Of a stretch of 64,000 nucleotides of DNA, positions 36,345 through 48,260 are shown in pieces. Within the stretch, counting starts at the first letter, position 1, and the number at the start of each line of letters is the position of its first letter. The DNA comes from Echinarachnius parma. Lineage: Eukaryota > Echinodermata > Echinoidea > Clypeasteroida > Echinarachniidae. The notes beneath the pieces are model-generated. The model saw nothing but the letters and a program-made list of their open reading frames with translations, did no database searches and was not told where the DNA came from. The stretch lies in contig JBAMJV010001300.1 in the NCBI GenBank assembly GCA_037951105.1, positions 124,001 through 188,000 of the forward strand, written 5' to 3'. The position numbers were made by a program, and so were the translations under genes.

Positions 36345-36432
36345 ATGAGTGTGTGTGTGTCTGTTTGTGTGTGCGTGTGTGTTTATGTGTGTACGTGTGT
36401 ATGTGTTTGTTTATGTGTGTGTGCGAGTGTGT
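36345..36432. repeat. (GT)n-rich microsatellite
   Basis: Imperfect GTGTGT/GTGCGT runs of about 85 bp. Confidence 0.9.
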
Positions 36433-37369
36433 AGTAGTAAAAGAGAGGTAGAAAAGGAGTCATATACGGATGAGATCCATCAAAGTCAAGCATGTGTATC
36501 TTTATATATTTCAAAAAAGCAAATAATGTCGAGTCCATTATCATCTACGCATCTTTACCACTTTGATATTTTGATATTTTGATAGAACTTTGATATTTTG
36601 ATAGAACACATAAAAGTAGCATTAAAAGGAAAACGCTTCAAGTAGGGGGTACTAGAAGTCATTGCTCCCCCTGTTTCTCGCAGTTGTTCATTCGATTTTT
36701 CTCTTTTACTTTTACTTTCTTCATCATTCTCTGTCTTCCTATTTTTCATTAAAGTCTTCTTCATTTTCTTCACCTCCTTCTTCTTCTTCTTGCATCCGTG
36801 TATTCTTGTTTTTCTTTCTTGTTTCTACTCAAAATGTTTGATAGTTTAACCCTTATCAGAAACCGGGCCAATCTTTCCTCAATCCATCAGTCATATATTC
36901 CCTTTTCAAACAATTTAATAAAAAACACATACTAATTCATCATATTGATGATTGTTCCGGTGTAGACTATAATGGCGCCATTCGGTGACGTTTTCAAAAT
37001 GGCGGCAATGTTGCCATATTATATTTGTTAGACGCTAACGTTCTCTTACTTGTATTGATTAAAGCGCTGTGTAAAGCGCTATGGAACATAATTGATGTAT
37101 TTAGCGCTATATATTAAGAAACTACATTCATTTTTTTAATTATTATCTCACTGCCGGATCGGATATTTGTGAAATGAATAGCTTGTAAGGCTTATTTATA
37201 GAAAGGAAAATGTCAAAATTGCGCGACGTAACCAATCTATATACATGAAATTAATAGTGATGTTAATAATTAAGTATTCATAATTATGACCATAATTTGT
37301 ACAGACTAAGTTATAGCTGGGTGAATTCAGCATGCCATGTGATATTTGCACGAGCGACTATCAGACCTT
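36433..37369. other. Intergenic, nothing recognised
   Basis: It holds a TTTGATATTTTGATA triplication near 36560-36600, a CTT-rich tract near 36770 and ATGGCGCC/ATGGCGGC words near 36972-37005. No exon could be built. Confidence 0.45.
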
Positions 37370-37541
37370 GGCCCCGTTGCAGAAAGAGATACAATCGATT
37401 GTAAATTACAATAAATTAATTGTATTAAGTCAGAACATTTGCGCGTTTCAACCAATCAGATTTGCGCATAATAGAACACATGATCTGACTTTTAATCAAT
37501 TGTAATTTACAATCGATTATATCTCTCTCTGCAACGGGGCC
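37370..37541. mobile_element. MITE family H, intact (172 bp)
   Basis: GGCCCCGTTGCAGAAAGAG at the left is mirrored by CTCTCTCTGCAACGGGGCC at the right, and AATCGATTGTAAATTACAAT by ATTGTAATTTACAATCGATT. Confidence 0.92.
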
Positions 37542-37798
37542 CATGATTCCGCTATTACAGACATAACCCTAACCCGTCAGATTTCTAACCATAACTAAAA
37601 CCCAAGTCGAACACTTACTCTTACCCAAATCCTAAAGCCAAACATTAACAACAATTTGTTGATATTTGGTTTTACTATATGACTTGCATTTCCCATTATC
37701 ATGATTATAGACAAATTACCAAGGAGTAACAATTTAAATTGATTGATAGCATAATGTGTATCAAAAATGAATATCGAAATTACCTTTCACTACAAGGT

Positions 37799-38742
37799 TT
37801 AACAGGATCTCGTAACTTTGTTGACAAGAGCAAAAAGTGATGAATGGTTGACACAATGTGTATCGTTGTGATATGATATGTCCACTGAGTAATGTCGTTA
37901 AATTGATGTATTATGGCCGAGTAATGAAAGAATATGCAAAGAGATTTTCACTAACTCATTGCACTGATTGTGTACACGATTATGAATATCCAGTGGATAG
38001 TTTAAAATACGAACACTTCTATCATAAACATTTTTTTTTTACGAAAGGAGAATTCGAAAAAAAAACCTGTGTCATGCTTATTGCTAATACGAATTCATGA
38101 AGGTATAAGAGAACCGCTAGAGTACCATGTAAGGGTATAAGAGAACCGCTAGAGTACCATGTAAGGGGATAAGAGAACCGCTAGAGTACCATGTAAGGGT
38201 ATAAGAGAACCGCTAGAGTACCATGTAAGGGTATAAGAGAACCGCTAGAGTACCATGTAAGGGTATAAGAGAACCGCTAGAGTACCATGTAAGGGTATAA
38301 GAGAACCGCTAGAGTACCATGTAAGGGTATAAGAGAACCGCTAGAGTACCATGTAAGGGTATAAGAGAACCGCTAGAGTACCATGTAAGGGCATAAGAGA
38401 ACCGCTAGAGTACCATGTAAGGGTGTAAGAGAACCGCTAGAGTACCATGTAAGGGTATAAGAGAACCGCTAGAGTACCATGTAAGGGCATAAGAGAACCG
38501 CTAGAGTACCATGTAAGGGTATAAGAGAACCGCTAGAGTACCATGTAAGGGGATAAGAGAACCGCACTCACTTTGTACACGGTTTTGACGGTCCAGTGGA
38601 TAATTTAACATCTGAACACTTCAATCGTAAATATCTTTTTAACAAAAGGGAAATTTGAAGAAAAAAAACGAAACCTGTCCTGTGCTTTTATTGTTAATAC
38701 GAATACAACAAGGTTTTGGACAATGTTACTAGATTCCTTTAA
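37799..38742 (+). mobile_element. MITE family B expanded by an internal minisatellite
   Basis: The left end is TTAACAGGATCTCGTAACTT and the right end is ACAATGTTACTAGATTCCTT plus TAA. Both halves follow the family, but 465 bp of tandem repeat replaces the single GGTATRAGAGAACCGCTAGA segment. Confidence 0.9.
38102..38566. repeat. 32-bp minisatellite, 14 full units, inside MITE B
   Basis: The unit is GTATAAGAGAACCGCTAGAG followed by TACCATGTAAGG. Copies differ only at GTATAA, GGATAA, GCATAA or GTGTAA. The final copy breaks off at GAACCGC, where normal MITE sequence resumes. Confidence 0.96.
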
Positions 38743-38822
38743 AAACTAAACTGTACTTGTAAATGATGGAAAGCCATTTGTAGCTTCGGAACAAGAGCCC
38801 ACATGCGAATATTAGAAAGTTC
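38743..38822 (-). mobile_element. MITE family C fragment joined to MITE B
   Basis: AAACTGTACTTGTAAATGAT and AGCCCACATGCGAATATTAG are the reverse complement of 15840-15921. The B/C junction is the same as in the nested copy at 15922. Confidence 0.85.
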
Positions 38823-38865
38823 CTTTAAACTCTTCTCCACTTTCCCTCCTCTACGGGCGGGCAGG

Positions 38866-39162
38866 ATGGCGACTGGTCAATATTCCACTGCCCTATCCGA
38901 CCTCGAGCTCCACGCGATCTCTCAGAAGGTCCCGCTACATCGCTGGGAAGAACTGGGTCTCCGCCTCGGACTGAGCGGGGTCGAGCTGGAACGCATTCGC
39001 TATGACAACCGGTTCGACGATGCCCGGCGAATGACCTACGTGATGCTGCGTCGATGGAGCCGAGACCAGGCCCTGGACGTCGATCAGCGAATCGTCCTGA
39101 CGGAGGCGCTATCTGATACTCGTCTGTGTGAGGTGGCTGAACATGTCACCGCTGGTAATTGA
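38866..39162 (+). CDS. Death-domain protein or terminal death-domain exon
   Basis: A 98-codon frame ends at TGA 39162. Residues about 13-95 read as a complete death-fold domain, the adaptor module used in apoptosis and NF-kB/Toll-type signalling. It has six helix-like segments, the conserved Trp in RWEELGLRLGLS, the ELERI turn and a late RRWSRDQALD helix. Codon use is markedly G+C-richer than the surroundings. A pyrimidine-rich tract ending GGGCAG at 38860-38864 is a possible splice acceptor one base before ATG, so it may be the last exon of a larger protein rather than a single-exon gene. The frame is open upstream to ATG 38803, but that part is MITE-derived. No partner domain or poly(A) signal is seen before the MITE at 39233. 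Confidence 0.78.
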   Translation: MATGQYSTALSDLELHAISQKVPLHRWEELGLRLGLSGVELERIRYDNRFDDARRMTYVMLRRWSRDQALDVDQRIVLTEALSDTRLCEVAEHVTAGN

Positions 39163-39232
39163 TGAACCAGTGGTTAGCGAGAAGTCTAGAGCAATGTACT
39201 TATTGTATAGAAATCACAATATTTAATTTGTG

Positions 39233-39777
39233 TTAAAGGGGTAGTTTAGTTTTGGTAAGGCTCAACTTTAGTAACCAAACATGGACAGTAACATTATAAA
39301 ACCAATAGTTTTAACTCCACCATGGTCGAAAGGTATACAAAATTACAAACGACTAAGTAAAAAGCCCGTTATCATTAAAAAAAGAGCCATTAAAACTCAA
39401 GAGGGCGCTCTCTAAAAAGGCACTAGTTTCAACCATTTTTCATACAAAATTAGGCATGTGATGTTTTATTGAAATAATGATTAAATAGAGAGATCATCAA
39501 CAACTATTTTAGAAAGGCTTTTGAAAATTGCTGAAAAAGTGCATGCATTTTTTTATTTTTTTGAAAAATTCATTTAATTATTTGGGCCCCAAATAATTAT
39601 TAGTTCAGATATATTTATTGATATTTCAGCCGTTTCTGGGCCGATTTTGATCAAATAAAGTTTATTCTGCCATTAAAATTGCATGTTCTCGCAAATTCGA
39701 CACTCACTTTGTCATTACCTCACAAAAAAATTGTGATGTGCAGCGCCCTCTCTACCAAAACTAAACTACCCCTTTAA
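39233..39777 (+). mobile_element. MITE family A, full length (545 bp)
   Basis: TTAAAGGGGTAGTTTAG and CTAAACTACCCCTTTAA bound it, 70 bp after the death-domain stop. The central palindrome at 39575-39599 has arms starting TAATTATTTGGG. Confidence 0.95.
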
Positions 39778-39784
39778 GAATGGA

Positions 39785-40335
39785 AATGGCTAAAGTGATC
39801 CCTGTAAAGTATCAGATATTGCACAAAATGATATTTGAGACTTTAATCCTATATCAATATCATTGTAAAATACAATTGAAAGATTTGTGAAAGTTTGAAA
39901 GAAAACGACCACTGTTTACCTAGTGGAAAAACCGAATATTGAGTTTATATTTTATCACCGAATACTGATGGCCTGCCGTAGATTTGTCGCAGTAATAATC
40001 GTCCGTTTGACGATATCCGCACCCGTGTATATACGGTACAGAATTTGCGCGCGCTCAGCTCAACAGTCGGGTACATCGATCGCGTGGCGCGCCGACCGGA
40101 CGTGTTCAGCTACGGCAATTGTACTTTTTACCAAAAGCGTTGGGCAACGCTTTTGAGATGATGATTTTCAATGATAATTATCTTCATACTAAAGGGACAT
40201 TTGAAAAAATCTCACCCTATTTTATTCTTCTCTTACCATGAGCTAAACAACACGGCAGAAGAGAAACGATGAAGCTCCAAGTAATTTTCGTGGAGTTAGA
40301 CACTTTACTTGGATCACTTTAAGCTAACCACATAG
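39785..40335. mobile_element. MITE-like family K, copy 1
   Basis: CCTGTAAAGTATCAGATATT at the left and GTTAGACACTTTAC at the right resemble inverted ends. The right half matches the - strand of 50990-51115. An internal AAAAGCGTTGGGCAACGCTTTT-type hairpin lies near 40135. Confidence 0.75.
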
Positions 40336-40872
40336 TAATATCTCATATTCTTTGAATTACACGTTCCACTGTTAACCTCATGAAGCCTAACCTGGGTGGG
40401 GGGAGGGGGGGGGGGGGGGGGGTAATGTGCCGCTACCATACTTTCGATCAATGCTTCCAAATTTCTCTTTTGACTTTCCCTTAAATCTTATTGCAAACAT
40501 TTTGGTATATAATTTAAATGGATTGGCCAATTCCCGTTGCCACGGTAACCTTAAATGAAGTATCCGCGATTAACAAATCGTCTGAACAGTTTCCAGTAGA
40601 TGGATGAGGATTAATATAACGCCCACATATGATTTTACATCGAACAACGCAGTGATTTGGAATCTACGAGTAAAACAAGAATATGAAAACAAATTGCAGA
40701 AATCATCACTTTGTTTTTTTACTGATTTAGCATATTATTACAACAATGTTGGAGTTATTCACGTAAAGTAATTGTATAAACAACATTTATTTCATGTATG
40801 CCACGAAAAAAGTCTCGAGAATAAAGCATGAACAAAATACTATTGTAAGTTGTATGAATCTTTTTTGTTTGT
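40336..40872. other. Intergenic with poly-G tract
   Basis: A G-rich run lies at about 40396-40422. Nothing else was recognised. Confidence 0.5.
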
Positions 40873-41442
40873 TTAAAGGGATAGTTGAGTTTTGGTAAAG
40901 AGAGTACAGTTTTGGTCAAACTGAATTTTAGTAACCAAAACCTGCACCGTTACATTACAAACTAATATTTATAACTACATCAAGCTCGAAAGGAATACAA
41001 AATTACAAATGAATAAGTAAAAAGCCCGTTATCATTCAAAAAGAGCCGTTGAAACTCAAGAGGGCGCTCTCTAAACACTCGTCGGTTTCAACCATTAACA
41101 AAAAAATTGTGCATGTGATGTTTTGTTGAAATAGTGATTAGATAGAGAAATAATCAACAACTATTTAAAAACCTGTTTGTAAATTTTTGAAAAGAGGAAG
41201 CATTTAAACAAAAATGTTAACGGCTGGTTCAAAATTATCGAATAATTGTGGGGCCCCACAATTATTACAAATAGTCATGTTTATAGATATTTCAGCCATT
41301 TCTGAACCGATTTTGATCAAATAAAGTTTATTCTGTCATTAAAATTGTATGCTCTTTCGAATCTGACACTCAGTTTTGTATTATCTCTCAACAAAATTAT
41401 GTTGTGTAGCGCCCTCTATACCAAAACTCAACTATCCCTTTA
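40873..41442 (+). mobile_element. MITE family A, variant subfamily
   Basis: The ends are TTAAAGGGATAGTTGAG and CTCAACTATCCCTTTAA. An extra AAGAGAGTACAGTTTTGGTC follows the left end, as in the mirrored copy at 59279. The central palindrome at 41241-41266 has 13-bp perfect arms AATAATTGTGGGG. Confidence 0.93.
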
Positions 41443-42150
41443 AGTCTTCGCTTTCGATGTGATTTAACCGCAACTTGTGGACATGGGTTTGTCATACCGG
41501 GCTCACAGCTAACGTGAACGAAACCATACACGGACGAAGGCTCGTAAATGTTTGAAGTTTTATTTAAAAAAAATATATATATCGTATGTACATCATAAAA
41601 TACATGCAAGACAAATGATTAAAATACGAACTGTAAACGATTATTTCATATTTATACAAAAGTTAGAATTGTTGTTAAAAGAGAACCAAAAAAGTCTCGT
41701 AAATCAGAATGGAAGGCCGGTCCGACATATTATCATTTTGAGTTCTTACAATCAGTATAACTCAACGAAAAGTGAAGTTTCAAGCCCTAACTGTTTTGAG
41801 GCAAACACTTAAATGATTGTTCTTTCATATAAGACAATAACCTCGCAACGTTTGAAATTTGGCTTGCAAAAGGTGGACAGGACCTTTAAAGGTAGTTCGG
41901 ATTCGTAAATCAGACACGTGGTGCCATCTTGAGAACGCCTTGCGCACGGAGCCTCATATACACTGGCTTAGTGTAGTGCAGTGTGCATAAACTAGCATAG
42001 TTAAAAATGGCAAACCGCAGTGATATACAATCAGAACAAAGTCGGAGCTGTGACTGTTATACGTAGAAAACAATGCGCATGCGCGTGCAAATGCGCTGTG
42101 TGGACGGTTTGCCTGTCCATTGGCCGAACTGAAATAATGTCCTCAATCTG
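41443..42150. other. Intergenic, nothing recognised
   Basis: AT-rich, with CpG words near 41920-42110. Small frames are not credible genes. Confidence 0.45.
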
Positions 42151-42289
42151 GGAGCATACTGTGATCACACTATAAAAAAACGTGTTATGCACACTATTTA
42201 ACACATTGTGAATACGGGTGAATATGTGTACGCACTCTGCATGACAGTGCGGTCGCAATCTCACAAAGTACAGTTTGTTCACAATATCT

Positions 42290-42490
42290 GCTCACAGTGT
42301 GTTCAAAGTGTGGTCACATTGTGCTCACAGTGTGCTCACAGTGCGTTCACAGGGTGCTCAAAGTGTGCTCACAGTGCGTTCACAGGGTGCTCACAGTGCG
42401 CTCACAATGTGTTCACAATACGTTCACAATGTGTTTAAAGCGTGCTCACAGTGTGCTTTCAGCATGTTCACAATGTGTACACAGTGTGTG
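42290..42490. repeat. 10-bp-period CACAGTGTGCT array
   Basis: CACAGTGTG, TTCACAGGGTGCTCA and similar decamers repeat about 20 times. The 10-bp period produces Cys/Ser/Val-rich frames that are not genes. A sister array is at 52180-52580. Confidence 0.9.
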
Positions 42491-42860
42491 CAGTGTTAAC
42501 ACTATGAATATGCTCCAATTAAAACGAGCCACATTGTGTTCTCAAAACATTACCCACACTATAACACACAGTGCACTTTGTGTTCACAATGCGATCCACA
42601 CTTGGCCCGGATTCACAAAGGAGGTTTGTGTTCACAATGCGATCCACACTTGGCCCGGATTCACAAAGGAGGTAAGCCATGCTTTAAACCATGGTCTACA
42701 TCTATGAAGTGCTGCTCGTAGACAAGTAAAACAATTTATAATTTCATCATCTGAGAAGACAAACATTTATTTGGTGCCTTTAGTAAATGTGTATCATCAA
42801 CATTGTTAACAAGTAAGGAGTTTAAATTATTTCTCCATCAGTTTACAAATGGCACTCCAT

Positions 42861-43179
42861 GGGGGTGTTTCACAAAGATCCTAAGGTTAACTTAACCCTT
42901 AATTCTAAGTTGGACTTAATAACTATGGAAAGTCATTAGTTTCTTTGGAAAATAAATCGTGAAAGTTCTTTTAAAAGGCATAACATGTTGATTCAAATAA
43001 TTAATATTTTCTATTTTCAAGTAGATTTTATGTTATTGATATAAAATTTATGAAAATTCTAAAATACTTGCATTTTTGCTTTTGAATGTAATTTATTCCA
43101 AGGCTACAAATTGCTCACCATTATTGTTAAGTCCAACTTAAGAGTTAAGTTCAACTTAGGATCTTTGTGAAACACCCCC
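42861..43179. mobile_element. MITE family C nested in element J
   Basis: GGGGGTGTTTCACAAAGATC and GATCTTTGTGAAACACCCCC are exact inverses. The arms extend to AACTTAACCC and AAGTCCAACTTAAGAGTTAA. Confidence 0.94.
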
Positions 43180-43299
43180 ATAGATGTAGACCATGATATA
43201 AACCTTGGTTTACACAAACCTCCTTTGTGATTTCCAGCAAGTGTGTTCACACTATGACATACTGTGGTTTTTTTCTTCAGTGTAGTCAGAAGTCAGGAC

Positions 43300-44370
43300 T
43301 AGGGACCTTTTGTAAGACAATCATCGAGGTGTGCTTTACAGTAATTTTGTAAACAAAATCAATACCAATAAAGATATGATAATGCGCGCAAGTCATAAAG
43401 CATATCATGCACAAAACGCCCGCAGCAATTGCACACAAAACTTTCAGCAGCCTTCATAAAAATTAAGTCTTAAAAAAAAAAGCGGCCTTGCCTTTATAAT
43501 TTAAGCTATAACACCCTTCAAAAATTGCACACGCCATTCAGCATATAAGTACACAACAGCAAAAGGTCTTTACCTTCAGATAATCGTTAACATAAAGTAA
43601 GCATCAACAACAACAAGAAGCTACATAGGCGTACATCACAACCATGTTCACTGCTCACTGTTTTCAAAAGAAGAAGATGAAGATGGATGAGAGAACCATC
43701 CTTGAAAATCGTTAGCAAAATCGATAAAGCAACGAGACAATTTTTACTTTATGAACTTCACGGAGAGACATGATTTTCTTCTGAAATTGCAATAGCCGTG
43801 ACGTCATTCATTAGCCTTTTACATGATAAAGTTTCACAATGTATGTTTTAACTACTGTATAGGAGAATTCTTAAAGCTAGGAAATATCTAAATATATCAT
43901 CTTTTAACTTCTTTGGTAGAAGATATATTGTAATATATAATATTATGTAACAATTTATTCATTATACATGTTAATGTTTAATATTGAAATATTCAAGAAG
44001 TGTATTTCTTTCTTCATTACTTGCATACTTATTATGTATGTATCATGAGATTATGTTGAAATAAAATGAATCAGAATCAGAATCAGACCGTTGACAAAGT
44101 GAATGGGAGGTTGCTCACTAATGATGTCACAGACAGCGGCAATTATTTGAATAATACATGTCAATTTTACAATAATTTAAAATCCACATTAAATACATAC
44201 TTTTGCTCAATGTTCACACGTCTGATAATTTTGCTTATTCATCTTTTATAAATAATGAACACATGCTTTTGAAGGTTTGACTTCAACTTAATAAATTATT
44301 GACAACATTAATGTGTGCAGAGCACAAAATGAATGGCAGGTCGTTCATAAATTAAGTTGTCTAGTCAGCG
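43300..44370. other. AT-rich intergenic with (GAATCA)n
   Basis: A short GAATCA repeat after AATAAAAT at about 44062-44086 resembles a retroelement 3' tail. Nothing else was recognised. Confidence 0.5.
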
Positions 44371-44371
44371 G

Positions 44372-44900
44372 CAATTCGTCGGTCGGCAAATGAAAGGGCA
44401 TTATGACGCTATCGATAGCAAAAACCGATACATGTTTTTTTTACAAGTAAAGGAAATTTTCATTATATTTCATATATTGTGAGTAAATTAAGTTGTGTGC
44501 TTAATACATGATGAAGTGATAAGAAATAAACGCCGTGTTTGGTTTACAGGTCAAATCTATGTTTTAAAACGAGGAAAATGAACTTTTATTACACCGCCCT
44601 TATTACGCGCAAAGCAAAGTCCAAAGTGCGCATGTATAAAAGGGCGATTTGCATATCGCCCTTTCATGAGCCGATTTCGTATGCATAATCACCGCGCATA
44701 CGCATGATAAGAAGGACATTATCGCGCGCGTATATGACGGGCCAAACATGACATAAGTATGTACAACTATACATCGATACATCCACGGTGTAGATGTACG
44801 GTTTTGACCAATCGGGGCGCAGGAAACTATACAACTATTGGCCCGTCATACGCGCGCCCTTATTAAACGTGTATTGTAGGGACATACATTATTTTGGCAT
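44372..44900. repeat. Repeat shared with 50190-50530
   Basis: GCAATTCGTCGGTCGGCAAA at 44372 is the reverse complement of sequence near 50500. Both regions carry GGGCGAT...ATCGCCC inverted words and CGCGCGCG patches. Inside, GACGGGCCAAACATGACATA and ATTGGCCCGTCATACGCGCG suggest a smaller foldback at about 44735-44870. Confidence 0.65.
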
Positions 44901-45440
44901 ACTAATTTATACTACGTGTTTAATAAGGGCATTTTATAATCGCTGGTGACAAGCTGATGTTGTCGTGAACATCATGATAGAGGCATGAAAAGTTCTAATG
45001 AATAAAAATAAATTAAGAATATTTTTGACGTGTACATAAAAGGACCTTTTCCTGAATGGTATTATGACACGATTTAACAATTTAACAATTTACGTTACTA
45101 GAATTGCATTTATTTACATAGCTTTGTTGCATAAACGATGCTATTTTAATTGTTGTACATAGAATATTACGAATTCGCAGAAATGTGACATAATTTCAAG
45201 TTGTGTGTATAATAGAAGTCAAATTAGACAAGTTTTGTTGTAATTGGTTGTTTTTGAAGGGCTTAGTGGGGAATGTCTTAATTAGCATTTATAATAATGT
45301 AATATTTTGTTGAAATGGTCATTTAAACTAATATGTCTTCATACTACTTAGCCAATTCATTCCGGGGGTCTAAAGAGCGGCATTTTTTGAAAGTCGGGTA
45401 TCTTTAGAGCAGCAATCGGGTGTGAAAACGGGTTTTTTTT
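44901..45440. other. AT-rich intergenic, nothing recognised
   Basis: No exon or repeat family was recognised. Confidence 0.45.
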
Positions 45441-46057
45441 TTTCAAGTGGCCAGGTAAACCAAAACGCATGTTATCTTCCGTCAACTATTTGTAAACCAT
45501 TTGACCCAACATATTTTGTATATTTAAAAACATTGTATTAGTTATTTGTCGCCATAGTGCTAGCCCCCCCCCCCCCCCCCCCCGACCTCTGATAACCTCT
45601 CCCGAGTAAAATTGTATTGTTGACTGGTTGTGACATCAGTCCCATCAGTCATTCACTACTTAGTTATAAATAACATCACATGGTTGAATACAATACCAAC
45701 TCACACACCTTCAATGTCAATAGCAGTTGCTTTGTCAGAAGAAGGGCACTGTCTAAGCTATTGTTTGGAGGCGTGCAGGGCATGCTTTTGTGTGCATGAT
45801 CTTTCTGTACTTTCATCTAATTTGCTAATCTCATGGTAACTGACCAGTGATTGACAGATGATGTCACCACCAGTCAACAATAGAATTCACTCTGGAGGTT
45901 TTTTTTTAGGAGGTGGGGCTTAGCAACATGAAGAAACATAAATGATACAATATTTAAAAATATACGAAACATATTTTTAAAATTTCGAAAACAAATTACA
46001 AATGTGTAAACCAATATACAGGAGTAAACATGCATTTGGTTTTCAAGACCCCTGTAA
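45441..46057. mobile_element. Foldback element D, diverged copy
   Basis: Its long arms share AACATATTTTGTATATTT and GGAGGTGGGGCTTAGCAACA with the copy at 47582-48214. A poly-C run has expanded at 45565-45583. Confidence 0.85.
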
Positions 46058-46149
46058 GCGGCAAATATCCGTTTTACATTATACATGAGTGTACCGCCCC
46101 CCCCCCACCCCCCCCCCCCTGCCCTCCCGGGCATCCATCGTTGTCGTGG

Positions 46150-47405
46150 TGAAAACATTCCTCGATGATACAGCACTTGCCACTTATCAAAGCTCCGACA
46201 CGAATTACCAGTCAATCGGCTTCTGTTTCAGACAATGTTTTAACAAATGAGGACGATGTTATTCACTCAGGTATATTTATTTCTGATGTAAGCGATCACC
46301 TAGCGTACAAACAATTCCGATTCTTTTTATTAAAAAACGTGCAATAACTGATGCAAATATTGCTATATTTTGCCATAAACTAAGTAATGTTAAATGGCCT
46401 TCTCAATATGAGTGTTACAATACCTTTTTAGCAATTTTTGTGTCGTTATACGATGAATTTTTTCCCATAGTAAATATATATAGAAAAAAATACATTTTAG
46501 AAACCTTGGTTTCATTCTCATTTAAAACTATGTCAAGGAAGAAGTTGAATTTGTATAAACGATAGATTTTTAAAAATCCCTCTGATAGAAAGTATACAAA
46601 GATGAGAAACAAGTTCACGTTTGAGTCTCGTAAAGCAGAAAGAAAATATTAAGAATTTAAATTTAAAGATACTATAGGTAATGTCTGCTACATGGAAGGT
46701 TATAAACAATTTACTTGGTAAAAAAAGAAATCATCAAATGCAAATTTTGTAAGTGATGCATATTTCAATTCCAGACCATGAAATTGCTGATAGTTTTCAT
46801 GATTATTTTGTAAATGCTGCATCCAATTTATTGAAGGAATCGGTACAGTCATGATGTTAATTCTGGTTGTCATTTTAATGTCTCATTTAATTCCCAATCC
46901 ATGTTTCTTGTTCACCCGTAAGTTCTCGTGAGATTATTGATATCATTCTCGGAATGAAAAGTGCAACAAGCCCAGGATTTGAGGATATTTCAATTTCTGT
47001 TGTGAAAAGGGTAATACATTTAATAGCTGAACCTCTATGTCGAATTTTTAATTTTTCTTTTTTTGCATGGCATCTTTCCTACCTAAATGAAAATTGCTAA
47101 AGTTATACCGATTTATAAAAAAAGGTGATCATAGTTTATTTTCGAATTATCGACCATTTTCTTTATTATCCAAATTTTTAAAGATCTTAATTGGAAAGAT
47201 GTATGTATAATTCAAATTTATTCAAAAAAATGATTTGTTATTTTCTAATCAGTTTGGCTTCAGGCCTCAACACTCCACCTCTTCAGCACTTATAGAATTT
47301 ATTCACCATATAACATGTGCTTTGGATGCAAAACTATTTTCAATAACCTTATTTCTAGATTTAACAAAGTAATTCGACTGCCGGGAACATTATATTTTGA
47401 TAAAT
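46150..47405 (+). pseudogene. Non-LTR retrotransposon endonuclease/reverse-transcriptase remnant
   Basis: Pieces in three frames together trace a LINE polyprotein. About 46165-46345 gives an endonuclease end with the motif GIFISDVSDHLAY. About 46935-47030 gives an RT start with SATSPGFEDISI and VIHLIAEPL. About 47245-47375 gives QFGFRPQHSTSSALIEF and then LFLDLTK, the RT motif that leads to the first catalytic Asp. Frameshifts and stops separate the pieces, and the YxDD motif is absent because the sequence ends soon after. An AATAAA-like tail lies at about 47567. The motifs fit the Jockey/CR1/L2 group; the exact clade is uncertain. Confidence 0.85.
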
Positions 47406-47581
47406 AAATAAAGACCATCCCCACCAAGATTCTTTTATCTTTAATTATGGTCCCTTCTCATATTCCTATCTCATTTATTTGTATTGTACAATCTTTATAT
47501 TTATGTATTATTTATTTGTTTTGTTTTACATTGTAAATTATTTCCTTGTTTTGGTGTTATGAGTCAATAAATGAAATTATA

Positions 47582-48214
47582 TTAAAGGGGCCGTGCAACC
47601 CAAATGCATGTTGACCTCTGTTCATCTGTATAGTGTACACATTCAATATTTGTAAACAGTTTGACCCAAATATGTTTTGTATATTTTTAAACATTTTATC
47701 ATTTATTTGTCTTCATGTTGCTAAGCCCCACCTCCTAAAAAACCCTCCAGAGCAAATTCTATTGTAGACCTGCAGTGACATCATTTGTCAATCACTGGTC
47801 AGCTACCATGGGATTAACAAAAGATGAAAGTACAAAAAGAACATCCACACAAAAACATGCCCTGCATACCTCCATACAATAGCTTAGACAGTGCTTTTCT
47901 TCTGACATAGCAACAGCTATTGTAATTGAAGTTGTGTGAGTTGGTATTCTATTCAACCGTGTGATGCTATTGTTATTAGCCTAATCATGGTAGCTGACCA
48001 GTGATTGACAAATGATGTCACTGCAGGTCTACAATAGAATTTGCTCTGGAGGGTTTTTTAGGAGGTGGGGCTTAGCAACATGAAGACAAATAAATGATAA
48101 AATGTTTAAAAATATACAAAACATATTTGGTTCAAACCGTTTACAAATATTGAATGTGTACACTAATACAGATGAACAGAGGACAACATGCATTTGGGTT
48201 GCAGGGCCCTTTAA
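47582..48214. mobile_element. Foldback element D with about 230-bp arms and TTAA ends
   Basis: TTAAAGGGGCCGTGCAACCC at the left and GGGTTGCAGGGCCCTTTAA at the right are near inverses. The arms stay complementary through GGGGCTTAGCAACATGAAGA and beyond, leaving a loop of about 160 bp. Confidence 0.93.
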
Positions 48215-48260
48215 ATGAAAGGATGAAGCCAGCTGATACCGCGACCACACACAACTGGTC

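Larger units (their letters stand above)
42160..43270. mobile_element. Composite foldback element J carrying a 10-bp array and a nested MITE C
   Basis: TTCACAAAGGAGG and AACCATGGTCTACATCTATG on the left match CATAGATGTAGACCATG and CCTCCTTTGTGA at 43178-43235 in inverse. A 48-bp segment is duplicated exactly at 42578-42673. The outer boundaries are approximate. Confidence 0.65.

Noticed and set aside
42208..42707. Cys/Val/Ser-rich frames resembling a cysteine-rich secreted protein
   Set aside because: They arise from a 10-bp tandem repeat read in three phases. The same happens at 52124-52593.
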